Origin: Saccharicrinis sp963667815
GTDB lineage: Bacteria; Bacteroidota; Bacteroidia; Bacteroidales; Marinilabiliaceae
DNA: 64,000 nt
Assembly: GCA_963667815.1 (NCBI GenBank)
Contig: OY764021.1
Reading direction: 5' to 3' (one strand)
Made by a program: the position numbers and the translations under genes. Shown here piece after piece: positions 9,190-18,368 of this stretch (its first letter is position 1; every line of letters begins with the position of its first letter). The notes under the pieces are model-generated. The model had not been told where the DNA came from and did no database searches. It worked only from the letters and a program-made list of their open reading frames with translations.

Positions 9190-10530
9190 TTAGCAACTTA
9201 CTGTTTTTTCAACTAATTCTCCTTCAATTGAAAATTTTGCAGCACTTGTTACTTTTATTTCTACAATTTGTCCAATTAAGCTTAAATCATCAGACTCTAT
9301 CCTGATTACAATTTTACCGTCAGTATGTCCTGATAAATAACCAGGTTTTCTGTCTTGTTCGCGGATTAAAACTTTAACGGTTTTACCCACAAGAGATTTG
9401 TTATATTCGTAAGTATGCTTTTGAAGTTCATCACTTAATACAGCAAATCTGCGTTTCTTTTCTTCTAATGGGATGTTATCTTCCCATCTGTAAGATGCAG
9501 CACCAGGACGAGGTGAATACATGGCAATATAAGCCATATTGTATTTAAACTCTTCCATTGCTTTTCTTGTATTTTCAAATTGTTCTTCTGTTTCATCAGT
9601 AAAACCAACAATAATGTCCGTGAATACTGTTGCCTGAGGAAGAATTTTTCTGAATGATTGCATGGTTTTACGGTACTTCTCCAATGAATGTTTACGATTC
9701 ATTTTAATAAGCACTTTTTCATCACCACTTTGAATTGGGAAATGAATTTGTTTTCCAAGGCAATCATATTTTGCAATGATATGAAATATATCATCTGTCA
9801 TATCACGTGGGTGTGGTGAAGTAAAGTAAACCCAGAATTCTTTGTTCACTTCTTCTCCAATTTGGCCTACTTTTTCAAGTAATTCGGCGAAAGTCATTTC
9901 TTCACCTTTTTTATCCAGGCCGTATGAATTTACATTCTGTCCTAAAAGTGTAATTGATTTATATCCCTTTTCTGCAAGACTTCTTACTTCATCAAGAATT
10001 TCCTGAGATGGTCTTGATACTTCTCTGCCTCGGGTATATGGAACCGCACAATAGGTACAAAACTTATTACATCCATTTTGAATTGGAATAAAAGCTTCAA
10101 AATTTGAGTCGTATTTAGGTTTTACGTTCCAAAATAGTTGAATTTCATCAATGGCATTATTGGGTTCAGCAATTAATGATAATGGATTTGTAACACCATA
10201 TTCACCTAACATTTTAGGGAATTGGGGTAATTCTGGCATTGCAAAAACAATGTCAAATAATTTTAAAAATTTTTCCTTGTCAGCAGGAAGAATACAACCG
10301 GAAATAAATGTTATCAGGTTTTTTTTATTCTTCCATTTATTCCATTTTGAAATCTTATTGTAAACCTTGTCAATTGCTTTTTGACGCACTGAACAAGCTA
10401 AAATACCAATAATATTGGCATCTTCTTCGTTATCCACTTTAGTGCATCCTGCTGCATCCAGTACTGACGCCACACGCTCCGAGTCACTCAAATTCATTTG
10501 ACATCCCAATGTCAGTAAAAAGTACTTCAC
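9190..10530 (-). CDS. miaB: tRNA-2-methylthio-N6-dimethylallyladenosine synthase (MiaB-type radical SAM methylthiotransferase)
   Basis: The 446 residues have the three domains of a methylthiotransferase. The N-terminal UPF0004 domain carries C10 (TLGCQMN), C46 (LACSVR) and C79 (SGCI) for the auxiliary Fe-S cluster. The radical SAM domain has CNKFCTYC (C154, C158, C161), followed by AVPYTRGRE. The C-terminal TRAM domain spans ~375-440. MiaB adds a methylthio group to i6A37 of tRNAs. TLGCQMN and the YTRGRE motif favour MiaB over MtaB or RimO. The common NTCS(V/I)R around the second cysteine reads LACSVR, so it could be a second, divergent paralogue. The flavin reductase gene upstream runs the same way, 76 bp away. 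Confidence 0.88.
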   Translation of the reverse strand: MKYFLLTLGCQMNLSDSERVASVLDAAGCTKVDNEEDANIIGILACSVRQKAIDKVYNKISKWNKWKNKKNLITFISGCILPADKEKFLKLFDIVFAMPELPQFPKMLGEYGVTNPLSLIAEPNNAIDEIQLFWNVKPKYDSNFEAFIPIQNGCNKFCTYCAVPYTRGREVSRPSQEILDEVRSLAEKGYKSITLLGQNVNSYGLDKKGEEMTFAELLEKVGQIGEEVNKEFWVYFTSPHPRDMTDDIFHIIAKYDCLGKQIHFPIQSGDEKVLIKMNRKHSLEKYRKTMQSFRKILPQATVFTDIIVGFTDETEEQFENTRKAMEEFKYNMAYIAMYSPRPGAASYRWEDNIPLEEKKRRFAVLSDELQKHTYEYNKSLVGKTVKVLIREQDRKPGYLSGHTDGKIVIRIESDDLSLIGQIVEIKVTSAAKFSIEGELVEKTVSC

Positions 10531-10606
10531 AATTCTTTGTTTTGATAATTTGTATAAAGAAAAAGAATCTGAAAGAGGTTATCCTTCAGGTTATCAATCT
10601 TTAATG

Positions 10607-11266
10607 TTAAAAATATACTTCTGCATGAATCTGCTCATTAGATATTCCTTTTTCCTCTAAAATATCATAAGCATCATGTATCATATTACAATTTCCGCAC
10701 AAATATACTTCAGAATCTTTATCAATCATTACTTCTTTTAAATAATTTGTTATTCTTCCTGTATAATCTCCACTTTGATCTCTTGAAGAACATAAAATAT
10801 ACCGATCTTTCTTATATTCATCACGTTCGTAACCTTCTTGTGCAGTTCGTACTCCATGTAAAATTTTATAATCCAGTTCAGGAATACTTTTAGTCATGGA
10901 ATGAAAAGGTGAAATACCAGTACCCGTTGCAATAAATAAAAATTTCTTCGATTTAATTTTTTCATCTTGTAAAGTAAAATACCCTACAGGCTCTTCTACC
11001 ACAACATTATCACCTGCTTTTAATCCCTTTAAAACTGGGGTAACCAATCCATTCTGAACTTCCTTTACTAATATTTCAACAAAAGGTTCTTCTTCGGCAC
11101 TATAAATGGAGTATTCCCTGGTGTGTATTCCATTGGGCGGACCAACACAAACATGCTGACCAGCTTTAAAGTCCATGCCGTTTTTCTCAAAACGTATTAC
11201 AAAAGTGGAGTCGGTTAAATGACGAACTTCTAATATTTCGTGCAGATTTAATCTTTTACGTGACAT
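10607..11266 (-). CDS. Ferredoxin-NADP+ reductase-like FAD/NAD(P)H oxidoreductase
   Basis: This compact 219-residue flavoprotein has the FNR fold. An FAD-binding beta-barrel carries the RxYS motif (TREYSIYS) and a GxxV-type phosphate-binding stretch. An NAD(P)-binding domain begins with LFIATGTGISPFHSM and ends with YLCGNCNMIHDAYDIL and the C-terminal HAEVYF. The terminal aromatic residue is typical of the bacterial FNR group. It should shuttle electrons between NAD(P)H and a ferredoxin or flavodoxin. No iron-sulfur or haem domain is attached. It lies upstream of miaB in the same direction and could supply reducing power to that Fe-S enzyme, but this is only positional. Confidence 0.87.
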   Translation of the reverse strand: MSRKRLNLHEILEVRHLTDSTFVIRFEKNGMDFKAGQHVCVGPPNGIHTREYSIYSAEEEPFVEILVKEVQNGLVTPVLKGLKAGDNVVVEEPVGYFTLQDEKIKSKKFLFIATGTGISPFHSMTKSIPELDYKILHGVRTAQEGYERDEYKKDRYILCSSRDQSGDYTGRITNYLKEVMIDKDSEVYLCGNCNMIHDAYDILEEKGISNEQIHAEVYF

Positions 11267-11447
11267 ATATTTTATTATTATTTATTTAAAACTCAGATAA
11301 CTTGTCTGTCTAAACCCGAATATTAATAAAATGTTCATCGTAAATTATCAGTTTTTACTGTTTTCAATTGGCAGATAATTTCTATTTTTAATCTATGGAA
11401 ACTTTGAATGCAGATTTATTCCTCAAAACAATAAATTTTAGATAGGT

Positions 11448-13490
11448 ATGACAATAGAAAACTTTAGAAGTAAGGAAATTAGCTGGTTATCGTTTAATGA
11501 TAGAGTATTACAGGAAGCATCGCGGAAAAATGTGCCACTAATAGAACGTATAAAGTTTTTAGGCATCTATTCTAATAATATGGATGAATTCTTTAGAGTT
11601 CGGGTAGCTGTATTAAAGCGCATCGTTCAGCTGGATAAAAATACAGTTTTTGAGGGTGGTGCTGCAAAAGATATTCTAAAGGATATACATAATGAGGTGA
11701 TCAGACAATCACGTAAATTTGCTAAAACTTATGATGATATTATTGAAGGATTGCAGGAAGAAGGTATATACCTTATTAATGAAACTGACCTGACAGAAGA
11801 CCAAGGTAATTTTGTAAAAAGATATTTTCAAAAGAAAGTGCGAGGTAATTTAATGCCTATTATTATCTCTAAAAAGCGTGAATTACCTGATTTATCGGAT
11901 AATGGAATATACTTAGGAGTTTATTTGCAGGAATTATTAAACGGAAAAGATCATTATGCACTAATAGAGATTCCATCTTCTTTAGATCGTTTTGTTTTGC
12001 TGCCATCCAATGACGGGAAAAAATATGTAATGCTTTTAGACGATGTGATCCGTTATGAGTTGAAGGATATTTTTTACATGTTTAAATTCGATAGAATCTC
12101 GGCTTATACATTTAAGTTAACCAGAGATGCAGAATTAGATATTAATGATGATATTTCAGAAAGTTATGTAAAAAAGATTGCCAAGGGTTTGGAGAGAAGA
12201 AAAGAAGCTAGTCCGGTAAGGTTTGTACATGATAAGAATATGCCAGATGAAATGCTTTCGTTACTGCTTAAAAAGTTAGATTATACAACTGAAGATGCAG
12301 TTATAAGGGGAGGGCGTTATCATAATTTTAAAGATTTTATTGACTTTCCGAAATTTGGAGCTAAGAATATGACCTATGATTCATTGCCTACAATATATCA
12401 TAAACATATTCAGCCACAAACATCATTGTTTAAGATTATTGCAAAACGTGATATATTATTACATTATCCTTATCATTCGTTTTCTCATTTTATTGATTTT
12501 CTTCGTGAGGCCTCCATCGATCCTTATGTTCGCGAAATTAAAATAACAATTTATCGTGTAGCAAAGAATTCTGCAGTAATGAAAGCTTTAAGAAATGCTG
12601 CAAGAAATGGGAAACAAGTTGTGGCAGTGATGGAGTTACAGGCTCGATTTGATGAGAAGGCAAATATATCATATGCCAATAAATTAAAAGAAGCTGGGGT
12701 TAAAGTTATTTTTGGTGTACCAGGATTAAAAGTACACTCAAAACTTTGTTTAGTTACCCGTAAGGAAAAAAGCAATTTAGTTTGTTATGCCGGAGTTGGT
12801 ACAGGAAATTTTAATGAAGATTCAGCTAATATTTTTGCCGATCACTTTTTATTAACACGACATGTAGGTATAGCCAAAGAGGTTTCTTCTGTCTTTGACT
12901 TTTTCAGTAAAAACTATAATATACCTACATTTGAGCATCTTTTGGTTAGCCCGTTTATCATGCGAAATGCGATTGAAAAGTATATTCGTAATGAAATGGA
13001 AAATGCTTCAATAGGTAAAAAAGCTTATATCTATATAAAGGTGAACAACCTTGTTGATTACGATTTAATACAGCTTTTATACGAAGCAAAAAAGACAGGT
13101 GTTGAGGTTATTTTAAATGTTAGGGGAATGTTTTCATTAATTTCTGAATTTGATAAACCGGAAAATGCCATTGAATCCTTTGGATTGATAGATCGATATC
13201 TCGAGCATTCAAGAATCTTTGTTTTTTGTAATGGAGGTGACGAAAAAGTATACATTTCTTCAGCTGATTTTATGACCAGAAATTTAGATAGAAGGATAGA
13301 AGTTGCATGTCCTATTTATAATAAGGAATTAAAGAAGGAAATATTAACGATGCTAGATATGCAACGAAAAGATAATTGTTCTTCCAGATTATTAAATAAT
13401 GCTTTAGATAATACCTTGAGAGGAAAGAAGGCTGACGAAGCGGAATTTAGATCGCAAATTGAATTTTATGAATGGTTACGTGATAAATAG
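11448..13490 (+). CDS. ppk1: Polyphosphate kinase 1
   Basis: The 680-residue protein has the four-domain PPK1 layout: N-terminal helical domain (NFRSKEISWLSFNDRVLQEA), head domain, and two phospholipase-D-like catalytic domains. The two HKD-type histidines are H430 (PGLKVHSKL, the site of autophosphorylation in the family) and H587 (LEHSRIF). The segment YAGVGTGNFNEDSA is strongly conserved in PPK1. It reversibly makes polyphosphate from ATP and is normally membrane-associated. No exopolyphosphatase gene is adjacent; the 142 bp downstream hold only a weak AT-rich hairpin. Confidence 0.97.
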   Translation: MTIENFRSKEISWLSFNDRVLQEASRKNVPLIERIKFLGIYSNNMDEFFRVRVAVLKRIVQLDKNTVFEGGAAKDILKDIHNEVIRQSRKFAKTYDDIIEGLQEEGIYLINETDLTEDQGNFVKRYFQKKVRGNLMPIIISKKRELPDLSDNGIYLGVYLQELLNGKDHYALIEIPSSLDRFVLLPSNDGKKYVMLLDDVIRYELKDIFYMFKFDRISAYTFKLTRDAELDINDDISESYVKKIAKGLERRKEASPVRFVHDKNMPDEMLSLLLKKLDYTTEDAVIRGGRYHNFKDFIDFPKFGAKNMTYDSLPTIYHKHIQPQTSLFKIIAKRDILLHYPYHSFSHFIDFLREASIDPYVREIKITIYRVAKNSAVMKALRNAARNGKQVVAVMELQARFDEKANISYANKLKEAGVKVIFGVPGLKVHSKLCLVTRKEKSNLVCYAGVGTGNFNEDSANIFADHFLLTRHVGIAKEVSSVFDFFSKNYNIPTFEHLLVSPFIMRNAIEKYIRNEMENASIGKKAYIYIKVNNLVDYDLIQLLYEAKKTGVEVILNVRGMFSLISEFDKPENAIESFGLIDRYLEHSRIFVFCNGGDEKVYISSADFMTRNLDRRIEVACPIYNKELKKEILTMLDMQRKDNCSSRLLNNALDNTLRGKKADEAEFRSQIEFYEWLRDK

Positions 13491-13632
13491 GGATTTGAAT
13501 ATTAATCATTGAGATTTATCATTGAAGTATGATAAACTTATACTCACCTTTACATTATTATATAATTATTGAGTTGTCAGCTTCATAATTATACTGAATT
13601 ATTAAAATTTTACATTTAATAGGGCTAGGAAT

Positions 13633-14664
13633 ATGACAAAAATGAAGGCTTTGGTAAAGGCGAAACCAGAAAGAGGAATCTGGATGGAAGAAATAGATTT
13701 ACCAGAAATAGGTGTAAATGATGTTTTAATTAAGGTTGCTAAATCTGCTATTTGTGGTACTGATCTGCATATTTACCTTTGGGATGAATGGGCTCAAAAA
13801 ACAATTCAAACACCAATGACTATAGGTCATGAATATGTAGGTTATGTAGCCAAAGTCGGTTCAGAAGTAAAAGAGTTTAAAGAAGGCGACAGAGTGACTG
13901 GTGAAGGTCATATATCATGTGGGCATTGTAGAAACTGTAGAAGAGGAAGACAGCATATTTGTGAAAATTCAATTGGTATAGGTGTAAATACGAATGGCGC
14001 ATTTGCCGAATATGTAAAGGTGCCTGCTTATAATGTAATGAAAGTTCATCCTAATATTTCAGATGAAATAGCATCAATAATGGATCCTTTTGGAAATGCC
14101 ACTCATACTACATTAAGTTTTCCAATTATTGGTGAAGATGTAGTCATTACTGGCTCTGGATTAATAGGAAGTATGTGTGTGGCAATTGCAAAGTTTGCAG
14201 GAGCAAGATATGTTGTAGCTACAGAAACCAATGAATATCGTGCTGAATTAGCCCGAAAAATGGGGGCTACCAAAGTAGTAAATCCATTGAAAGAGAGTTT
14301 GAGTGATGTGGTAAAAGAGCTGAATATGAGAGGTTTTGATATAGGGTTGGAATGCTCCGGTAATTCAGCTGCATTAAACTCTATGCTAGATAATATGTAC
14401 AACTCTGGTAAAATTTCATTATTGGGAATTCAACCAGCAACAACACAAATAGATTGGACCAAAGTTATATTTAAAGGATTAACTTTAAAAGGTATCTATG
14501 GTAGAGAAATGTTTGAAACCTGGTATCATATGGAACAAATGTTACTTACAGGTATTGATTTAACTCCAATGATTACGCATCGTTTTCATATTGATGATTT
14601 TCAGAAAGGTTTTGATGTAATGGAGTCAGGAAATAGTGGAAAAGTAATCTTAAATTGGGATTAA
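13633..14664 (+). CDS. tdh: L-threonine 3-dehydrogenase (zinc-dependent)
   Basis: The 343-residue medium-chain dehydrogenase is close to E. coli Tdh along its length. It shows catalytic zinc residues C41 (ICGTD) and H66-E67 (GHEYVG), the structural zinc cysteines in CGHCRNCRRGRQHIC, the NAD loop GSGLIGSM, and the diagnostic WTKVIFKGL and GREMFETWY segments. It oxidises L-threonine to 2-amino-3-oxobutyrate with NAD+. The usual partner kbl (glycine C-acetyltransferase) is not next to it here. A second ATG at 13642 would give an N-terminus like the E. coli protein, so the true start may be there. Confidence 0.96.
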   Translation: MTKMKALVKAKPERGIWMEEIDLPEIGVNDVLIKVAKSAICGTDLHIYLWDEWAQKTIQTPMTIGHEYVGYVAKVGSEVKEFKEGDRVTGEGHISCGHCRNCRRGRQHICENSIGIGVNTNGAFAEYVKVPAYNVMKVHPNISDEIASIMDPFGNATHTTLSFPIIGEDVVITGSGLIGSMCVAIAKFAGARYVVATETNEYRAELARKMGATKVVNPLKESLSDVVKELNMRGFDIGLECSGNSAALNSMLDNMYNSGKISLLGIQPATTQIDWTKVIFKGLTLKGIYGREMFETWYHMEQMLLTGIDLTPMITHRFHIDDFQKGFDVMESGNSGKVILNWD

Positions 14665-14689
14665 ATCTTTTTAATAAAAGTATATATTT

Positions 14690-14724
14690 CAACCTGAACT
14701 CGATATCATTTCGAATTCAGGTTG
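14690..14724 (+). terminator. Rho-independent terminator after tdh
   Basis: A 14-bp stem with one mismatch (14690-14703 paired with 14711-14724, loop 7 nt) is followed directly by TTTTTT. It ends the tdh transcript just before the convergent DUF6132 gene. Confidence 0.88.
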
Positions 14725-14731
14725 TTTTTTA

Positions 14732-14923
14732 TTATTTAACAGTTATTACAAGTCCGGCAAATGAGCCGTAAAGTATACTATTCATTGGGTTTGACGTAAT
14801 AGGGCATGTTCCTGAATTACACCCAACAAAATAGTAATAGGCATACCCTGCTAATCCCCCAATAATAATTCCAAGAGCCAACTTTTTAAAATTTTGCTTT
14901 TTTATTTTTTCCCAAATCTTCAT
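14732..14923 (-). CDS. DUF6132-like small membrane protein
   Basis: The 63-residue protein has a basic N-terminus, a hydrophobic helix (LALGIIIGGLAGYAYYYFVG), a conserved core GCNSGTCPITSNPMNS, then a second hydrophobic segment. The pattern matches what I recall of DUF6132, a short family common in Bacteroidota and often found near redox or rhodanese genes. The CxxxxC pair suggests a periplasmic or membrane-edge thiol site, but no function is established. A TAnnTTTG box (TATATTTG on the minus strand, 14948-14955) lies ~25 nt upstream of its ATG. The exported-protein gene diverges from it 47 bp away. Confidence 0.75.
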   Translation of the reverse strand: MKIWEKIKKQNFKKLALGIIIGGLAGYAYYYFVGCNSGTCPITSNPMNSILYGSFAGLVITVK

Positions 14924-14970
14924 AATTTCGAAGTATAAATATTTTTACAAATATATTAAAATATATAACA

Positions 14971-16215
14971 ATGTACATATGTAGGCTAATTGTTTTGTTG
15001 TTTTTATTAATAGGAACTATATCTCATGCTCAATTAAAGATGGAAGATCTTGAAGAAAGAGTAAAAGATATTTCTCTTTTGGATGATCCGCATGAAAAAG
15101 AATATCAATTAGCGGAGTTTGAGAAAGTGTTTAGTACATTTTTAAAAACTTATAACGAAGACATTTCAATACCTGATTCTGCTTATATTCAAGTTACAAA
15201 GTCAAGTGATTCAAAATATAGGGTTTTTTACTACAACACATATAAAGATGGTATTGTATACCGATTAGATTGGTATATTGTATTTGGTGGTGTGTATAAC
15301 AGGCAGGTTTTACATTTCCATGATAATAGCTTTTCTCATAAAGATAAAAGGGGTGTTGGTGAGTTCAGATTGCATTTATCAAGACTAATAGAAGGAGATG
15401 TGGATTTGTATCCTTTAACATTTTCTTTCAAAGCCGATGGTAAAATATATCGTGAATATAGAGATATTGCATCTATATGTATGTTTGAACAGATACTGCT
15501 AAGAGAAACAGAAGAAGAAAAACTAGCACTTAATGATTCAATCATTGATAGGATGAAGGTATTATGGGCAAATAAAGAATATTTTAATGATAGTTTTAAA
15601 GGGCTAACAAGAATATCCACCTTAATATCTGAAGATAAAAAGGTAAAAGTTTGTACCTGGAATATTCCTTTACCAGATTCTAATCATAAGTTTTACGGAG
15701 CTGTTGTTACCAAAAATAAAGATGGTGAAATAAAATATTATGAATTACATGATGGTTCAGAGAAAATGCGTTCTCCGGAAAAAGCAGTTCTAACGCCACG
15801 TAAATGGTACGGAGCGGTGTATTATGATATGATTTCAGTAAAAGATAAAAACTATGGTGTGTATTATGCCTTAATTGGATTTAAACCTAATGATGAAATG
15901 ACTAAGAAAAAAGTTGTTGACCCTTTGATTGTCGTTAATAATGCGACACCAAAATTTGGATATTCCATATTTCAACAGGATAGAGTCATTGATAAAAGAC
16001 TTGTTTTTGAGTATTCTGCAAGCACCAATATGATGCTGAAATACGATAAGCATAACGAGCGTTTCATTTTAGATCACTTGTCTCCTCCAAGTAGTTTGTA
16101 TAAAGGTAATTACCGTATGTATGGTCCTGATTTTTCCTATGATAGTTACGTGCTTGAAAAAGGTAGATGGGTACTTCATAAAGATGTGGATGTTAGATCT
16201 ACAGGAAACCATTAG
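14971..16215 (+). CDS. Exported protein of unknown function
   Basis: The 414 residues start with a clear Sec signal peptide (hydrophobic LIVLLFLLIGTI, cleavage expected after SHA of SHAQ). The mature part is soluble, rich in charged and aromatic residues and probably beta-rich; repeated YY, YG and WYG stretches such as KWYGAVYYD and NYGVYYALIGF are visible. No lipobox, membrane anchor or known catalytic motif was recognised. It should act in the periplasm. The M49 peptidase gene follows 62 bp later in the same direction, so co-transcription is possible. I do not recognise the family beyond a resemblance to hypothetical proteins of Bacteroidota. Confidence 0.8.
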   Translation: MYICRLIVLLFLLIGTISHAQLKMEDLEERVKDISLLDDPHEKEYQLAEFEKVFSTFLKTYNEDISIPDSAYIQVTKSSDSKYRVFYYNTYKDGIVYRLDWYIVFGGVYNRQVLHFHDNSFSHKDKRGVGEFRLHLSRLIEGDVDLYPLTFSFKADGKIYREYRDIASICMFEQILLRETEEEKLALNDSIIDRMKVLWANKEYFNDSFKGLTRISTLISEDKKVKVCTWNIPLPDSNHKFYGAVVTKNKDGEIKYYELHDGSEKMRSPEKAVLTPRKWYGAVYYDMISVKDKNYGVYYALIGFKPNDEMTKKKVVDPLIVVNNATPKFGYSIFQQDRVIDKRLVFEYSASTNMMLKYDKHNERFILDHLSPPSSLYKGNYRMYGPDFSYDSYVLEKGRWVLHKDVDVRSTGNH

Positions 16216-16277
16216 TAATCAACATTGTTTATGTAACAATAGAGTTCAGAAGATAATTTTTATTGAAATTATAAAAT

Positions 16278-18218
16278 ATGGAAGTTTTCGCAGAAAAATT
16301 TGATGATATAAAAATTCTAAGGTATGAGATACCTGGATTTAAAAATATAGAACTTAAAAAGAAATTATATATCTATTATTTAAGTCAGGCTACAATAGCA
16401 GGTAGAGATATTTTATGGGATCAACATGGCAAGTATAACTTATATCTTCGTGATATTCTTGAGGCTATTCTAGTAGGAGTAGATGATCATGAAAATCAAG
16501 AATGGGAAGATTTTTTAGTTTACCTAAAAAAAGTGTGGTTTGCCTCAGGTCCTCACCATCATTATAGTACAGATAAGTTTACACCTTCTTTTAGTCAGAA
16601 AACATTCATAGGTTGGCTTAATAAGCTAAATGCGGAAGAAAATAATATTTCAGAAGAGCATTTAAAAACAGAAAACATTCAAAAATTACTACAATTAATT
16701 TTCGATCCCGAATTTTGTGCAAAAAGAGTAAATACAAATCCAGAATTAGATTTGATTACCACATCTGCAAACAATTTTTATGAAGGAGTCAATCAGGTTG
16801 AGGTAGAGGGATTTAATAAAAAACAAAAGGAAACTGCTCCTAATAAAAAAATATCTTTTGGCTTAAATTCAAAGCTTGTAAAAGGAACTGAAGTAGAGGA
16901 AAAAGTATATAGAGTTGGTGGCTTATATGGATCTGCAATTGATGTGATTGTTGAGAATTTGGAAAAAGCAAAAAAATATGCCGAAGATGAGGAGCAAGTT
17001 CAGATTATTGAATCACTCATCAACTTTTATACAACAGGTGATCTTGAAGCCTTTGATGCATTCAATATACTATGGGTAAAAGCCCTTTCAGGAGATGTTG
17101 ATTTTATCAATGGTTTTATTGAAACATATGGAGATCCTATGGGAATGAAAGCAACCTGGGAAGGTGTGGTTCAAATAAAAGATGAGGAAGAGACCAAAAG
17201 AGCTGAAGTCATAGCTGAAAATGCCAATTGGTTCGAAAAACATGCTCCTGTAGATTCTAAATTTAAAAAAGATGAAATTATAGGTATCTCATTAACAGCT
17301 ATTAATGCAGTAACGCTAGGAGGAGATTGTTACCCGGCAAGTCCATTGGGTATTAACTTACCCAATGCTGAGTGGATTCGGGAATCACATGGATCAAAAT
17401 CTGTTACACTCACCAATATTTCTAATGCTCATCATAAAGCATCTTTGAGTACTGGATTTTCTGAGGAATTTAGTTTTACAAAGGAAGAGGTGGAATTAGA
17501 AAAAAAATATGGATCTATATCAGATAATTTGCACACTCATCTTCACGAATGCGTAGGTCATGGTTCAGGTAAAATGTTGTCGGGAGTTACATCCGATTCC
17601 TTAAAATCATTCGGTTCTGTTATTGAAGAAACAAGAGCTGATTTATATGGTTTGTATTACATATATCATCCTAAAGCTCTGGAATTAGGTTTAATTCCTG
17701 ATTTAGATGCTGCAAAAGCGCATTATAATGGATATTTACGTAATGGATTATTAACGCAAATTACAAGGATTAAACTAGGAGATAAGGTAGAGCAGGCACA
17801 TATGCGAAACCGTCAGCTTATTTGTAAATGGGTTTTTGAAAAGGGGAATAATGAAGTAGTTAAGAAAATAATAAAAGATGGTAAGACTTATTTTGTTATT
17901 CAAGATTATGACAAGCTACATGAATTATTTGGTGAATTATTAAATGAAATTCAGCGGATAAAATCAGAGGGAGATTATGAGGCAGCCAAAAATATTGTAG
18001 AGGGTTATGGTGTTGAAATTGATTATGATTTGCATAAAGAAGTTTTAGAAAGATTTGAAAAATTGAAAGTGCCACCATTTACCGGATTTTTGAATCCAAA
18101 TATGACTTTAGTACATGAAGATGATGATATAACTGATGTTAAAATAGATTATAATACAAATTATACTGAGCAAATGTTAAAGTATTCAAAATGTTTTAAT
18201 ACACTTAAAGCCTTTTAA
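16278..18218 (+). CDS. Dipeptidyl peptidase III-like zinc peptidase (family M49)
   Basis: The 646-residue protein carries the M49 zinc motif HEXXGH as HECVGH (H423, E424, H428). About 25 residues later comes the second motif EETRADLYGLY, whose glutamate is the third zinc ligand. M49 enzymes release dipeptides from the N-terminus of short peptides. No signal peptide is evident, so it is probably cytoplasmic, in contrast to the exported, longer DPP III enzymes of some Bacteroides. The second half (LRNGLLTQITRI, AHMRNRQLICKWV) is well conserved in this bacterial subgroup, whose members are sometimes mis-annotated as dihydrofolate reductase. It is followed by slyD with its own promoter. Confidence 0.9.
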   Translation: MEVFAEKFDDIKILRYEIPGFKNIELKKKLYIYYLSQATIAGRDILWDQHGKYNLYLRDILEAILVGVDDHENQEWEDFLVYLKKVWFASGPHHHYSTDKFTPSFSQKTFIGWLNKLNAEENNISEEHLKTENIQKLLQLIFDPEFCAKRVNTNPELDLITTSANNFYEGVNQVEVEGFNKKQKETAPNKKISFGLNSKLVKGTEVEEKVYRVGGLYGSAIDVIVENLEKAKKYAEDEEQVQIIESLINFYTTGDLEAFDAFNILWVKALSGDVDFINGFIETYGDPMGMKATWEGVVQIKDEEETKRAEVIAENANWFEKHAPVDSKFKKDEIIGISLTAINAVTLGGDCYPASPLGINLPNAEWIRESHGSKSVTLTNISNAHHKASLSTGFSEEFSFTKEEVELEKKYGSISDNLHTHLHECVGHGSGKMLSGVTSDSLKSFGSVIEETRADLYGLYYIYHPKALELGLIPDLDAAKAHYNGYLRNGLLTQITRIKLGDKVEQAHMRNRQLICKWVFEKGNNEVVKKIIKDGKTYFVIQDYDKLHELFGELLNEIQRIKSEGDYEAAKNIVEGYGVEIDYDLHKEVLERFEKLKVPPFTGFLNPNMTLVHEDDDITDVKIDYNTNYTEQMLKYSKCFNTLKAF

Positions 18219-18296
18219 ATATATGCTTCGTAGGTATGCAAAGGGATGTAGCGATATAATTTCGGATTTTTAAGTCTTTTTTTTGTAGGCGTAATT

Positions 18297-18327
18297 TTTG
18301 TTTATTTTAAAAAACTCCTTTTCTTTG
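18297..18327 (+). promoter_or_regulatory. Bacteroidota-type promoter for the SlyD-like gene
   Basis: TTTG at 18297-18300, a 19-bp spacer and TTTCTTTG at 18320-18327 match the -33/-7 consensus (TTTG, 19-20 bp, TAnnTTTG) with one mismatch. Transcription would start near 18334, about 35 nt before the ATG at 18369. Confidence 0.6.
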
Positions 18328-18368
18328 CATAAAGATGTTTGATACAGAAATTATTAAAAGAAATACAT

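Noticed and set aside
12551..12775. Antisense frames inside ppk1 and other strong genes
   Set aside because: They are reading-frame shadows of conserved genes with full-length family matches on the other strand.
13515..13536. An 8-bp hairpin (TTTATCAT/ATGATAAA) after ppk1
   Set aside because: It has only one G-C pair and no T-run, so I do not call it a terminator.
16121..16303. A 60-codon frame overlapping the end of the exported unknown protein
   Set aside because: It is out of frame within two better-supported genes and has no recognisable features.
18339..18368. N-terminal extension of the SlyD-like protein from a TTG
   Set aside because: It would begin almost at the predicted transcription start, and SlyD proteins normally begin at the later ATG.
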